Numbered from the stretch's first letter, positions 35,904 to 44,002 are shown. The stretch: 64,000 nucleotides of DNA from Actinophytocola sp963825445 (GCA_963825445.1 CAWGTM010000011.1:1-64000), one strand, 5' to 3'. The notes: generated from the sequence alone by a model not told the origin. A program made the numbers and translations.

Positions 35904-36994
35904 GCCCTCTGAAACGGACCACCGCCCACCTGGCCGACGGCCGCGAGATCATCTACTTCGATCACCCCGACGCACCGGAGCGGGTGCTGCACGATCCCCG
36001 TGAGCTGGACCCGGTGTCCACGGCGTCGGAGCTGCGCCACGACCCGGTGCTCGACGAGTGGGTGGTCATGGCCGGCCACCGTCAGAACCGGATCTACCAC
36101 CCGCCGACCGACGACTGTCCACTGTGTCCGTCGCGGAACGGGCGGCAGACGGAGATCCCGTCGCCCGACTACGACGTGGTGGTGTTCGAGAACCGGTTCC
36201 CGTCGCTGTCCATGAACGCCGTGGGCGACGCGGTGCCCGGTCTGCCGCCGCTCGTGGACTCGGGGCCGGGGCACGGTCGCTGCGAGGTCGTGTGTTTCAC
36301 GAGCGACCACGAGTCGGCGTTCGCCACGCTCAAGCCGGACGACGCCCGGCTGGTGGTGGAGGCGTGGGCGGACCGGACGGCTTTTCTGAACACGCTGCCC
36401 GGCGTGGCGCAGGTGTTCTGCTTCGAGAACCGGGGCGCGGCGATCGGCGTGACGCTCGGCCACCCCCACGGCCAGATCTACGCCTACCCGTTCATCACGC
36501 CGAAGACCCGGCAGATGCTGACCTCCGCCGCCCGCCACCGGGCGACCACGGGCCGGAACCTGTTCGCCGACGTGCTCGAGGGCGAACGCGCAACGGGCAC
36601 CCGGGTGATCGCGTCGACCGAGCTGTGGACGGCGTTCGTGCCGGCCGCCGCCCGCTGGCCGGTGGAGGTCCACCTCTACCCCCACCGGCGCGTGCTGGAC
36701 ATCCCGTCGCTGACCCCGGAGGAACGCGACGACTTCGTGCACCTGTACCTCGACGTGCTCGGCCGCCTGGACGCGCTGTACGACCAGCCGCTGCCGTACG
36801 TGGCGGCGTGGCACCAGGCACCCGTCGACGCGGTCTCCCGCGAGCACGCCTACCTGCACCTACAGGTGTCGTCGATCCAGCGGTCGGCCGACAAGCTCAA
36901 GTACCTGGCCGGCTCGGAGACGGGCATGGGCGCGTTCATCACGGACGTGCTGCCGGAGAACGTGGCCCGCCGCCTACGCGAGATCGGCGACTAA
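35900..36994 (+). CDS. galT: Galactose-1-phosphate uridylyltransferase
   Basis: A 364-residue Leloir-pathway enzyme that exchanges UMP between UDP-glucose and galactose 1-phosphate. The active-site HPH is in LGHPHGQIYAYP (about residue 188). Zinc-binding CPLCPS is at about residue 73, and FENRFPSLS and AWHQAPVD are further family blocks. The start is a GTG overlapping the deoR stop. It processes galactose released by the GH36 enzyme on the opposite strand. No galK or galE lies in this window. Its TAA stop is the first triplet of a repeat element that recurs after the HelR gene. Confidence 0.95.
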   Translation: MSPLKRTTAHLADGREIIYFDHPDAPERVLHDPRELDPVSTASELRHDPVLDEWVVMAGHRQNRIYHPPTDDCPLCPSRNGRQTEIPSPDYDVVVFENRFPSLSMNAVGDAVPGLPPLVDSGPGHGRCEVVCFTSDHESAFATLKPDDARLVVEAWADRTAFLNTLPGVAQVFCFENRGAAIGVTLGHPHGQIYAYPFITPKTRQMLTSAARHRATTGRNLFADVLEGERATGTRVIASTELWTAFVPAAARWPVEVHLYPHRRVLDIPSLTPEERDDFVHLYLDVLGRLDALYDQPLPYVAAWHQAPVDAVSREHAYLHLQVSSIQRSADKLKYLAGSETGMGAFITDVLPENVARRLREIGD

Positions 36995-37103
36995 CCCCCC
37001 GGCGAGTCTCCCTCCACAGACGTGCGAGTTGGCGGTTCACGAACCGCCAACTCGGATGTCCTGGGAGGGAGACTCGCGTGTTTTGGGAGGGAGACTCGCG
37101 TGT
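36992..37103. repeat. Gene-end inverted repeat element, copy 1
   Basis: It begins at the galT stop with TAACCCCCCGGCGAGTC. CGAGTCTCCCTCC (37003-37015) is repeated inverted as GGAGGGAGACTCG at 37064-37076 and again at 37086-37098. Inside is a perfect 14-bp hairpin, CGAGTTGGCGGTTC (37025-37038) with GAACCGCCAACTCG (37041-37054), with a 2-base loop. It lies between convergent genes and can end transcription from both sides. Confidence 0.8.
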
Positions 37104-37118
37104 GCTGGGCTTGATCCG

Positions 37119-38321
37119 TCAGATTGCGTCGAGCAGCAGGCGGGCGGCGATGGTGGTGCCGTTCGTGCGGATCTGGCCGGCCACGGCGGTCGCCCTCGCG
37201 CGGGTTTCGGGTGTGAGCGCCGACTTGAGCGCGGTCGACAGGGACTCGAACGTCGGCGTCGGGCCGTCGTGGGCCACGCCGATGCCCAGCTCGGCCACCC
37301 GGCCCGCGAAGTACGGCTGGTCGGCCAGCTGCGGCACCACCACCTGGGGCGAGCCCGCCCGGGTGGCGGTGGTCGTGGTGCCCGAGCCGCCGTGATGCAC
37401 CACGGCCGCCACCCGCGGGAACAGGGCCTGCTGGTTGATCTCGCCGACCGCGAAGCAGTCGTCCCGGTCGTCGATCAGCGACAGGTCGGCCCACCCGGCC
37501 CGCACGACCACGCGGCGGCCCTGTGCCCGGACCGCCTCGATGGCCGTGGTGGCGGCGTCCGGCGCGCCGAGCATCGGCATGCTGCCGAAGCCGACGAACA
37601 CCGGCGGGGTGCCGGCGTCCAGGAACGCCATCAGCTCGGGCGGCAGCGGTCGGGTGTCGGGCAGCAGCCACGCGCCGGTCTGGACGACGTCGAGGTCGCC
37701 CGACCAGGGGTCGAGCGTCGGATCGGTGGCCAGCCACGGGCGGCCGCCGAAGACGTGGTCGCGGACGTGGTCCACCGGCGGAAGGCCCATGGTCGCCCGG
37801 GTGGCGTTGAGCCCACCGCCGAACAGGGCGTTCATGCTCTCGGCGTCCAGGTCCCACAACCGCCGGTTGTCGGTGACCTCCGGCGGGAACGGCCGGCCCG
37901 GATACGCGAGCGGCGTGTGGTGCGGCGAGGGCAGGATGACCTTCTGCAGCGCCGCGAACACCGAGGGGATGCCCACCTTCTCGGCCACCGACCGCGCGCC
38001 GGCGGCGGCGGGCATCATGCCGGTCACCACCATCGCGTCACAGTCCTGCGCCACCGGCAGGATCGCCTCGGTCTGAGCGGCGATGATCTGGGCGGCGCGC
38101 TCGGGGATGGACGTGGGCGGCGGCGCCGATTTCGTGAGTTCCCGCGCCGACGGCCCGACCGGCACCAGCGGCACCCCGACGCCGGCCAGCAAATCGGCGA
38201 ACTCCTCGTCCGGCGGTGCGCTCATCAGCACCTCGACGCCCAGTTCCCGCAGCTGCGCCGCGAGCCCCGCCACCGGTTCGACGTCTCCCCGTGACCCATA
38301 CGTCGACAACAACACACGCAC
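37119..38321 (-). CDS. GT1 glycosyltransferase, antibiotic/sterol type
   Basis: 400 residues from a GTG at 38321 (MRVLLSTYGSRGDVEPVAGL). This N-terminus is typical of UGT/GtfA-like enzymes that move an NDP-sugar onto a small lipophilic or peptide acceptor. The C-terminal donor-binding region contains PPVFVGFGSMPMLG, VVHHGGSGTTTTATRAGSPQ and VPQLADQPYFAGRVAELGIG, the HHGGSGTT and D-Q-x-x-(N/Y)A signature. No biosynthetic cluster surrounds it, so a detoxifying or macrolide-inactivating role is as likely as a biosynthetic one. Its neighbour is the divergent HelR rifamycin-protection gene, which makes antibiotic modification worth considering. The acceptor is unknown. Confidence 0.88.
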   Translation of the reverse strand: MRVLLSTYGSRGDVEPVAGLAAQLRELGVEVLMSAPPDEEFADLLAGVGVPLVPVGPSARELTKSAPPPTSIPERAAQIIAAQTEAILPVAQDCDAMVVTGMMPAAAGARSVAEKVGIPSVFAALQKVILPSPHHTPLAYPGRPFPPEVTDNRRLWDLDAESMNALFGGGLNATRATMGLPPVDHVRDHVFGGRPWLATDPTLDPWSGDLDVVQTGAWLLPDTRPLPPELMAFLDAGTPPVFVGFGSMPMLGAPDAATTAIEAVRAQGRRVVVRAGWADLSLIDDRDDCFAVGEINQQALFPRVAAVVHHGGSGTTTTATRAGSPQVVVPQLADQPYFAGRVAELGIGVAHDGPTPTFESLSTALKSALTPETRARATAVAGQIRTNGTTIAARLLLDAI

Positions 38322-38379
38322 TTCGCGACTCCCGTTTCCGCAGGTACTGGCTACGGAGCAGGATTCTGCGGCACGACCC

Positions 38380-38413
38380 GGGTCTTGCGGCAAGCCCCCA
38401 GGTGCGCTATACC
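38380..38413 (+). promoter_or_regulatory. Rifamycin-associated element (RAE) and promoter of the HelR gene
   Basis: GGGTCTTGCGGCAAGCCCC (38380-38398) matches the 19-base RAE described upstream of rifamycin-inducible genes (recalled as GGGGCTTGCGGCAAGGCCC) in nearly all positions, including the perfect palindrome CTTGCGGCAAG. TTGCGG within it (38385-38390) is followed after exactly 17 bases by TATACC (38408-38413), so the element doubles as the -35 of a promoter. The transcript would start near 38420. Confidence 0.8.
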
Positions 38414-38421
38414 TTGGAAAT

Positions 38422-38451
38422 GGAAGGAGCCCGCGCGCTCCTTCTTTTTTT
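38422..38451 (+). terminator. Intrinsic terminator in the HelR leader
   Basis: AAGGAGC (38424-38430) pairs with GCTCCTT (38437-38443), extendable by two pairs, followed by CTTTTTTT (38444-38451). This is a textbook rho-independent terminator, rare in DNA this GC-rich. It lies a few bases after the predicted start and 108 bases before the HelR start codon, with no plus-strand gene before it. It is probably an attenuator. Confidence 0.8.
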
Positions 38452-38509
38452 GTGGGCGCGACTTGACAGCGGGTGGAGAATAAAAAATCGGCGTGCCCTC
38501 CAGAAACCA

Positions 38510-38551
38510 ATGGAGAACCCGCCGTTCTTAGTTTCAACTTATCTGCTGTGA
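38510..38551 (+). CDS. Possible 13-residue leader peptide before HelR
   Basis: ATG at 38510 opens MENPPFLVSTYLL with its TGA at 38549-38551, seven bases before the HelR GTG. The stop codon merges with the GAGGGG ribosome-binding site (TGAGGGG), so translation of the leader could control access to it. The tiny size gives no homology evidence. Confidence 0.35.
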   Translation: MENPPFLVSTYLL

Positions 38552-38558
38552 GGGGCCT

Positions 38559-40733
38559 GTGTCAAGTCAGGGGTACGAAGAGGAATTGCGGTCCGAGCGT
38601 GGCTACGTGGCCGGGCTCTACACGCGACTCGATGCCGAGCGCGCGCGGGTGAAGGAGGCCTACACCTCGGCGTTGCGAGGCACCGGCGGCACGCCCATGG
38701 AACGGGATGTCGAGGTGCGTGCGCGGGCCAAGGAGGCCAAGCGGCTGGCCGTGGCGGACAACGGGCTGTGTTTCGGTCGGTTGGACGCCATTACCGGCGA
38801 ACACGCCTACGTCGGCCGAATCGGACTTTTCGACGAGGACGACGAGTACGAACCGGTGCTGCTCGACTGGCGGGCACCGGCGGCGCGCCCGTTCTACGTG
38901 GCCACCGGCGCGAATCCGGAGAACCTGCGTAGGCGCCGCCAGTTCCACACCCGTGGCCGGGAGGTCGTCGAATTCACCGACGAGGTGTTCGGCCGGCCGG
39001 GTGCGGACGAACGGGCGGAGGACGCCGCGCTGCTCGCGGCCGTCAACGCGCCGCGCGGCGAGGGCATGCGCGACATCGTGGCCACGATTCAGTCCGAACA
39101 GGACGAGATCATCCGGCTCGAACACCCTGGTGTGCTGGTGATCGAAGGTGGCCCGGGCACCGGGAAGACGGTGGTGGCGCTGCACCGCGTGGCCTACCTG
39201 ATGTACACGCACCGGGAGCGGATGGAACGCCACGGCGTGCTCGTGGTGGGGCCCAACCCGGCGTTCCTGAACCACATCGGGCGCGTGCTGCCCTCGCTCG
39301 GCGAGTCCGATGTCGTGTTCATGACGCCCGGCGACCTGGTGCCGGGCCTGCGGGTCACGGCCGAGGACACGCCGGAAGCCGCGCGGCTCAAGGGATCGCT
39401 GAAGATCCTGGACGTGCTTCGGGCGGCGGTCGCCGACCGGCAGCGGCTGCCGTCGCGGCCGGTGCCGATCGACCTCGGTTCCGCCACGGTGGAGCTGAAC
39501 GCCGAGACCGCGCAGTGGGCGCGGGAGGAGGCCCGGGCGACCGGGCTGCCGCACAACGAGGCCCGCGCGACGTTCGTGGAGATCGTCACCTACGTGCTCA
39601 CCGAGCGGGCGATCGGCCGGATCGGCAAGGGCTGGCTGCCCCGGTCGGACCGTGCGGCCTGGGAGAACATGCGCAAGGAGCTGCTCGAGGAACTGGCGGT
39701 CGACGAGACGTTCACCGCCACGATCGAGGAACTGTGGCCGATCCTGACGCCGGAAACCCTGTTGGCGCCGCTGTTCACGTCGCCCGACATCGACCCGGTG
39801 CTTCGGCGGGCCGACGGTGCCGCGTGGACGGTGTCGGACGTGCCGCTGCTCGACGAGCTGGTCGACCTGCTCGGCCGCGACAAGGCGGCCGAGCAGGTGG
39901 CCGAGGCGGCGGTCGAGCAGGAGCGCAAGGCCGAGGCCGAGTTCGCGGACCGCGTGATGGACATGATGAAGCTGGACCGCGAGGAGCTGGACGAGGACAT
40001 CGGGCTGGTGGCCGCGAACCTGATCTACGCGGAGGATCTGGCGGATCGGTTCAACGTTCAGGACACGCGTGAGCTGGCCGAACGCGCGGCGGCCGACCGC
40101 GACTGGACCTACCGGCACGTGGTGGTCGACGAGGCGCAGGAACTGTCCGAAATGGACTGGCGGGTGCTGATGCGCCGTTGTCCAGGCCGGTCGTTCACCG
40201 TGGTCGGCGACCTGGCGCAGCGCCGGTCGCCGGCGGGTGCCACGTCGTGGGACACGATGCTGGAGCCGTACGTGCCGGGCCGGTGGGTGTACCGGTCGCT
40301 GACCGTGAACTACCGGACGCCGGCGGAGATCATGGCCGTGGCGGCCGCCGTGCTGGCGGAGTTCGCGCCGGACGTGAAGCCGCCGGAGTCTGTCCGCGCT
40401 TCCGGTGTGCGGCCGTGGTCCCGTGAGGTCACGGCCGCGTCGCTGCCGGCCGCGATCGAGGAGTTCGTGCGTTCCGAGGCCGACCGCGAGGGCACGAGCG
40501 TGGTGATCGGGCCGCCCGGCGTGCCCGGCACGGTGCCGGCCTCGGAGACGAAGGGCCTGGAGTTCGACGCCGTCCTGGTGGTGGATCCGGATCGGATCCT
40601 GGCGGACGGGCCGCGCGGGGCGGCCGAGCTGTACGTCGCGCTGACGCGGGCGACCCAGCGACTGGGCGTCCTGCACCAGGGGCCGTTGCCGCAGGCGTTG
40701 GCCGGGCTCGCGGAGACTCAGCCGGTGGCCTAA
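38559..40733 (+). CDS. helR: HelR/HelD-type RNA polymerase-associated ATPase
   Basis: A 724-residue superfamily-1 helicase-like protein without a helicase job. HelD/HelR proteins pry stalled or drug-bound RNA polymerase from DNA. The N-terminal coiled coil (EEELRSERGYVAGLYTRLDA) and LFDEDDEYEPVLLDWRAPAA are family marks. Walker A is VIEGGPGTGKTVVALHRVAY (about residue 198), followed by VVVDEAQELSEMDWRVLMRR (Walker B), VVGDLAQRRSPAG, TVNYRTPAEIMAV and YVALTRATQRLGVLH. The GTG start has GAGGGG upstream. Upstream lies a rifamycin-associated element, so it most likely gives rifamycin-induced protection of RNA polymerase. Its TAA is the start of a repeat element. Confidence 0.88.
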   Translation: MSSQGYEEELRSERGYVAGLYTRLDAERARVKEAYTSALRGTGGTPMERDVEVRARAKEAKRLAVADNGLCFGRLDAITGEHAYVGRIGLFDEDDEYEPVLLDWRAPAARPFYVATGANPENLRRRRQFHTRGREVVEFTDEVFGRPGADERAEDAALLAAVNAPRGEGMRDIVATIQSEQDEIIRLEHPGVLVIEGGPGTGKTVVALHRVAYLMYTHRERMERHGVLVVGPNPAFLNHIGRVLPSLGESDVVFMTPGDLVPGLRVTAEDTPEAARLKGSLKILDVLRAAVADRQRLPSRPVPIDLGSATVELNAETAQWAREEARATGLPHNEARATFVEIVTYVLTERAIGRIGKGWLPRSDRAAWENMRKELLEELAVDETFTATIEELWPILTPETLLAPLFTSPDIDPVLRRADGAAWTVSDVPLLDELVDLLGRDKAAEQVAEAAVEQERKAEAEFADRVMDMMKLDREELDEDIGLVAANLIYAEDLADRFNVQDTRELAERAAADRDWTYRHVVVDEAQELSEMDWRVLMRRCPGRSFTVVGDLAQRRSPAGATSWDTMLEPYVPGRWVYRSLTVNYRTPAEIMAVAAAVLAEFAPDVKPPESVRASGVRPWSREVTAASLPAAIEEFVRSEADREGTSVVIGPPGVPGTVPASETKGLEFDAVLVVDPDRILADGPRGAAELYVALTRATQRLGVLHQGPLPQALAGLAETQPVA

Positions 40734-40841
40734 CCCCCGGCGAGTCGTACGTTTTCGACAGCGAGTCGTACCGTTTCGACCGGCGGCAGGATCAGGAAGC
40801 CGCCGGTTGGGTACGACTCGCTGTCGGTTCGGTACGACTCG
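40731..40841. repeat. Gene-end inverted repeat element, copy 2
   Basis: It begins at the HelR stop with TAACCCCCGGCGAGTC. CGAGTCGTAC occurs at 40741 and 40762 and inverted at 40811 and 40832. The inner arms GACAGCGAGTCGTACC (40757-40772) and GGTACGACTCGCTGTC (40810-40825) are a perfect 16-bp match, with ACCGGCGGC/GCCGCCGGT nested inside. The right half also encodes the last 15 residues of the convergent aldolase gene. Confidence 0.85.
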
Positions 40842-41697
40842 CGAACTCGAGCGCGTTGTCGGTCGCGGCGGTGCTCGCGGGTAGCAGTGGGAGGCGGACG
40901 GCCGGGCTGGGGATGCGGCCCTGCGCGGCCAGGACCGCCTTGACCACCACCGGGTTGGGTTCGGCGAACAGCGCGGCGGACAGCGTGGCGAGGCGGTGGC
41001 TCAACTCCCTGGCTGTCGCCAGCGGGCCGTGGCGCCAGGCGTCGACCAGCGCGGCGAAGTGCCCGGTCGCCACGTGGGCCGAGGCGAGGATCGCGCCCGG
41101 GGCGCCCAGTGCCAGCAGTGGTGCGGCGAACAGGTCGTCGCCCGCCAGAACCGCCACCTCGGGGTCGTTCAGCAGGGCGATGGTCGTGGCGTCGACGCCG
41201 CCCACCGCGTGCTTGAAGCCGATCACGTTCGGCAGGGCGGCGAGGCTGCGCAGGGTGTCGATGCCCAGCACCTGGCCCGTGCGGTACGGGATGTTGTAGA
41301 CGACCAGCGGCACCGTGCTCGCGGCGGCCAGCGCGCGGAAGTGGGCCAGCACGCCCGCTTCCGACGGGCGCGTGTAGTACGGGACGACCGCCAGCGCGGC
41401 GGTCACGCGGCTGGGGTCGAGGGCCGCCAGTGCGTCGGCCGAGTCGGCCGTGGAGTTCGAGCCGGCGCCCGCGATCAGCGGGACGCCGCGTTCCCCGCAG
41501 ACGCCGGCGCAGACGTCCAGGACCCGGCGGCGTTCGTCAGACGTCAGGGTCGCGACCTCGGCGGTCGTGCCCAACGCGACGATGCCCGCGGCGCCGTCGT
41601 CCAGTACCGAATGGGCGAGGCCTTCGAGCGCGTCGAAGGCGACGGCCCCCGCGGTGAAGGGGGTGATCAGCGGGACGAACAGGCCGGCGAGTGTCAT
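40792..41697 (-). CDS. Dihydrodipicolinate synthase/N-acetylneuraminate lyase family protein
   Basis: A 301-residue class I aldolase. The family's hydroxyl-binding motif appears as ALGTTAEVATL (usual GTTGE), the catalytic tyrosine as VVPYYTRPSEAG and the Schiff-base lysine in NVIGFKHAVGGVD, where DapA has KEA(T/S)GD. The altered lysine loop and GTTAE suggest that it may not be the essential DapA. A keto-acid aldolase with a LysR regulator is possible. The ATG at 41697 is the start that gives the proper MTLAGLFVPLITPFT. The last 15 residues, ASRTEPTASRTQPAAS, come from the inverted repeat element and are probably a recent extension. Confidence 0.82.
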   Translation of the reverse strand: MTLAGLFVPLITPFTAGAVAFDALEGLAHSVLDDGAAGIVALGTTAEVATLTSDERRRVLDVCAGVCGERGVPLIAGAGSNSTADSADALAALDPSRVTAALAVVPYYTRPSEAGVLAHFRALAAASTVPLVVYNIPYRTGQVLGIDTLRSLAALPNVIGFKHAVGGVDATTIALLNDPEVAVLAGDDLFAAPLLALGAPGAILASAHVATGHFAALVDAWRHGPLATARELSHRLATLSAALFAEPNPVVVKAVLAAQGRIPSPAVRLPLLPASTAATDNALEFASRTEPTASRTQPAAS

Positions 41698-41730
41698 AGG
41701 CCGAGCCTGGCGCTGCTCATGCGTCAGGTC

Positions 41731-41767
41731 CAGTTCACGTTTGTTCCGACAAGCATAAGCTGAACTG
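41731..41767. promoter_or_regulatory. LysR operator between aldolase and lysR genes
   Basis: CAGTTCA (41731-41737) and TGAACTG (41761-41767) are perfect inverted arms around TTGTTCCGACAA, itself a near-palindrome (TTGT/ACAA). They fill the 70-base gap between the divergent genes and abut the LysR ATG, a typical autoregulated divergent layout. Confidence 0.6.
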
Positions 41768-42631
41768 ATGCTCGACGTCCGCAAGCTGCGGCTCCTCCGC
41801 GAACTCGCCCACCGCCACACGATCGCCGCGGTGGCCGAGGCACTCGCCTACACCCCGTCGGCGGTCTCCCAGCAGTTGACGGCACTCGAACGTGAGGCGG
41901 GGGTGCCACTCCTGGAGCGGACCGGCCGCCGCGTGGTCCTGACCCCCGCCGCCCGCACACTCGTCGACCACACGGAGACCATCCTCGCGGTGCTGGAACA
42001 GGCGGGGGCTGACCTCGCCGGGCGCCGCGCCGGGGTCACGGGCACGCTGCGGATCGGGGCGTTCCCCACGGCCGTCCGCACGATCCTCTCCCCCGCGCTC
42101 GTGTCGCTGAGCCGCGACCACCCGGGCCTGGAGCTGACGGTGACGGAACTGGACCCGGTCACCGTGCCGGCGGCCCTGCGCGCCGCGACCCTCGACGTGG
42201 CCTTGGTGCAGGAGTACGACTACGTGCCGGCCGAACCCGACCCGGCCCTGGACACCGAGCCGCTGCTCGAGGAGACCGTGTACCTGGCCGCCCGAACCAG
42301 CGCGCCGCTCGCCACCCGCCGCGACGAGCCGTGGATCGCCGGCACCCCGGGCACGCTCTGCCACACCATGACCGTCCGCGCCTGCCAGGCGGCCGGCTTC
42401 ACCCCGAGGATCCGCCACCACGCGGACGACTTCGGCACGGTCCTGGCCCTGGTCGCCGCAGGCCAGGGCGTGGCGTTCGTCCCGGAACTCGGCCTCGCAC
42501 CCGTCCCGGCCGTCGCGCTGACGCCCCTACCCACCCGCCGACGCACCCACCTGGCCTACCGACGCGGCACCGCCACACACCCAGCCGTCGCCGCGGCCCG
42601 AGCCGCCCTGCACGCCGCCGCCACGCGCTGA
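41768..42631 (+). CDS. LysR-family transcriptional regulator
   Basis: 287 residues. The helix-turn-helix is RHTIAAVAEALAYTPSAVSQ followed by QLTALEREAGVPLLERTGRR. The substrate-binding domain begins GVTGTLRIGAFPTAVRTIL and ends ALTPLPTRRRTHLAYRRGTA. It diverges from the DHDPS-family gene over a palindromic operator and probably activates or represses it in response to its substrate. The C-terminus becomes proline/arginine-rich. The 182 bases from 42632 to 42813 beyond it hold no recognisable gene. Confidence 0.88.
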   Translation: MLDVRKLRLLRELAHRHTIAAVAEALAYTPSAVSQQLTALEREAGVPLLERTGRRVVLTPAARTLVDHTETILAVLEQAGADLAGRRAGVTGTLRIGAFPTAVRTILSPALVSLSRDHPGLELTVTELDPVTVPAALRAATLDVALVQEYDYVPAEPDPALDTEPLLEETVYLAARTSAPLATRRDEPWIAGTPGTLCHTMTVRACQAAGFTPRIRHHADDFGTVLALVAAGQGVAFVPELGLAPVPAVALTPLPTRRRTHLAYRRGTATHPAVAAARAALHAAATR

Positions 42632-42813
42632 CCACCGAACCAGAAACCGCTCGCCGCCGCACTGATCCACACGGTCTTCGCCCAACAACCGGCAACGCCG
42701 CACACCCGGTGGCGCGCGTGGCGATGCACGCTGCGGCTACCCGCTGAGCGCAGGGTCCGGGTCCGCGCCGTGGCCGTTCCGACGCGCCGGTCGGGTGGCG
42801 GCGTAGGCCGCGG

Positions 42814-43854
42814 TTACCCGGTGATCTCCGAGCGCAGGATTCGATCCTCGCCGTTGCCGTTGGCTGTGCTGATCCACACGGCGTTCTCGCCGGGGACGGG
42901 GGTTACCGCGCGCATGCGGCCGTATGTGCCGGCGAAGTGGGACGTGATCTCGCCCGTTTCCGTGCCCGCCAGTTCGATGCGCCACAACCGTTGGCCGCGC
43001 AGGGCGCCCATGAAGGCCGTGTCGCCGACGATGGCCAGGCCGCTCGGGGAGGCCTCGGCCGTCGTCCAGGTGGCCTTCGGGTTGGTGAACCGCGCGTCGT
43101 CGCAGGTGCCCTCGCAGATCGGCCAGCCGTAGTTGCCGCCCGCCTCGATGAGGTTCAGTTCGTCGAACGTGTTCTGACCCAGTTCGGCCGACCACAGGCG
43201 CCCGGCCGAGTCCCACGCCAGGCCCTGCGGGTTGCGGTGGCCCATGCTGTAGACGATCGTCCCAAAAGGATTGCCCGGGGCCGGCTCGCCGGTCGTGGTG
43301 AACCGCAGGATCTTGCCGTTCAACGAGTTCTGGTCCTGGGCGAGGTCGGTGTTGCCGGCGTCGCCCGCGGTCGCGTACAGAAAACCGTCCGGGCCGTATG
43401 CCAGCCGTCCGCCGTTGTGGATGCCCGCTCGCGCGATGCCGTCGACCACGGTCGTGTAGGCGGTCAGGGTCGTGCCGTCGAACGACATCCGCGCCACGCG
43501 GTTTCCTTCGGCACCTGTGTGCATGAAGTGAACATCGGTGTTCACCTCGCCGTCCCAGGTAGGTGACACCGCAACACCCATCAGGCCGCCCTCACCGCCC
43601 GGCTGGCCCTGCGGCACCGTCCCGACATCGGTGACAACGCCGTCGCGGGTCACCAGTGAGACCCGAAAACTGTCCCGTTCGGTGACAAGCGCCGACTGTC
43701 CGTCGGGCAGCCACGAGATGGCCCACGGGATGGTCAGCCCGCCGGTCACTTCCGTCGGTTCACCCGGTACTCCGAACGATTCCCCGGCCTGGGCAACTCC
43801 ACCGGTCACGGCCGCCACCAGGACAACCGTCACGGCGAGCACGCGGACGCGCAT
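42814..43854 (-). CDS. Secreted PQQ-dependent sugar dehydrogenase (Asd/sGDH type)
   Basis: A 346-residue beta-propeller with a signal peptide (MRVRVLAVTVVLVAAVTGGV...AG). Motifs are LTIPWAISWLPDGQSALVTE, GQPGGEGGLMGVAVSP, AGIHNGGRLAYGPDGFLYAT and YSMGHRNPQGLAWDSAGRLW, in which the HRNPQGLA block carries the PQQ-pocket arginine/asparagine. GGNYGWPICEGTCDD follows. Soluble aldose sugar dehydrogenases of this kind oxidise sugars outside the cytoplasm. An actinobacterium may not make PQQ, so some of these proteins use other cofactors or none. The ATG at 43854 has GAGAGGAG upstream. Confidence 0.85.
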   Translation of the reverse strand: MRVRVLAVTVVLVAAVTGGVAQAGESFGVPGEPTEVTGGLTIPWAISWLPDGQSALVTERDSFRVSLVTRDGVVTDVGTVPQGQPGGEGGLMGVAVSPTWDGEVNTDVHFMHTGAEGNRVARMSFDGTTLTAYTTVVDGIARAGIHNGGRLAYGPDGFLYATAGDAGNTDLAQDQNSLNGKILRFTTTGEPAPGNPFGTIVYSMGHRNPQGLAWDSAGRLWSAELGQNTFDELNLIEAGGNYGWPICEGTCDDARFTNPKATWTTAEASPSGLAIVGDTAFMGALRGQRLWRIELAGTETGEITSHFAGTYGRMRAVTPVPGENAVWISTANGNGEDRILRSEITG

Positions 43855-43939
43855 GACTCTCCTCTCGCAGCGTTGCGATTCAGTCACAGCGAGTTCACTC
43901 TACTGGGTGATTAGCGACCGGGCAGGATTGATAAACAGG

Positions 43940-43960
43940 AGTTCTCACCACATAAGAACT
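43940..43960. promoter_or_regulatory. Inverted repeat upstream of the formate dehydrogenase operon
   Basis: AGTTCT (43940-43945) and AGAACT (43955-43960) are inverted arms 9 bases apart, next to the palindrome ACTAGT. The site lies 43-63 bases before the fdsG start and 85 or more bases from the divergent dehydrogenase, so it is probably an operator for the fds operon. Confidence 0.45.
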
Positions 43961-44002
43961 AGTGCTTTGACCTGCGACAACGCGGCCTGCGATGGTCGAC
44001 AT

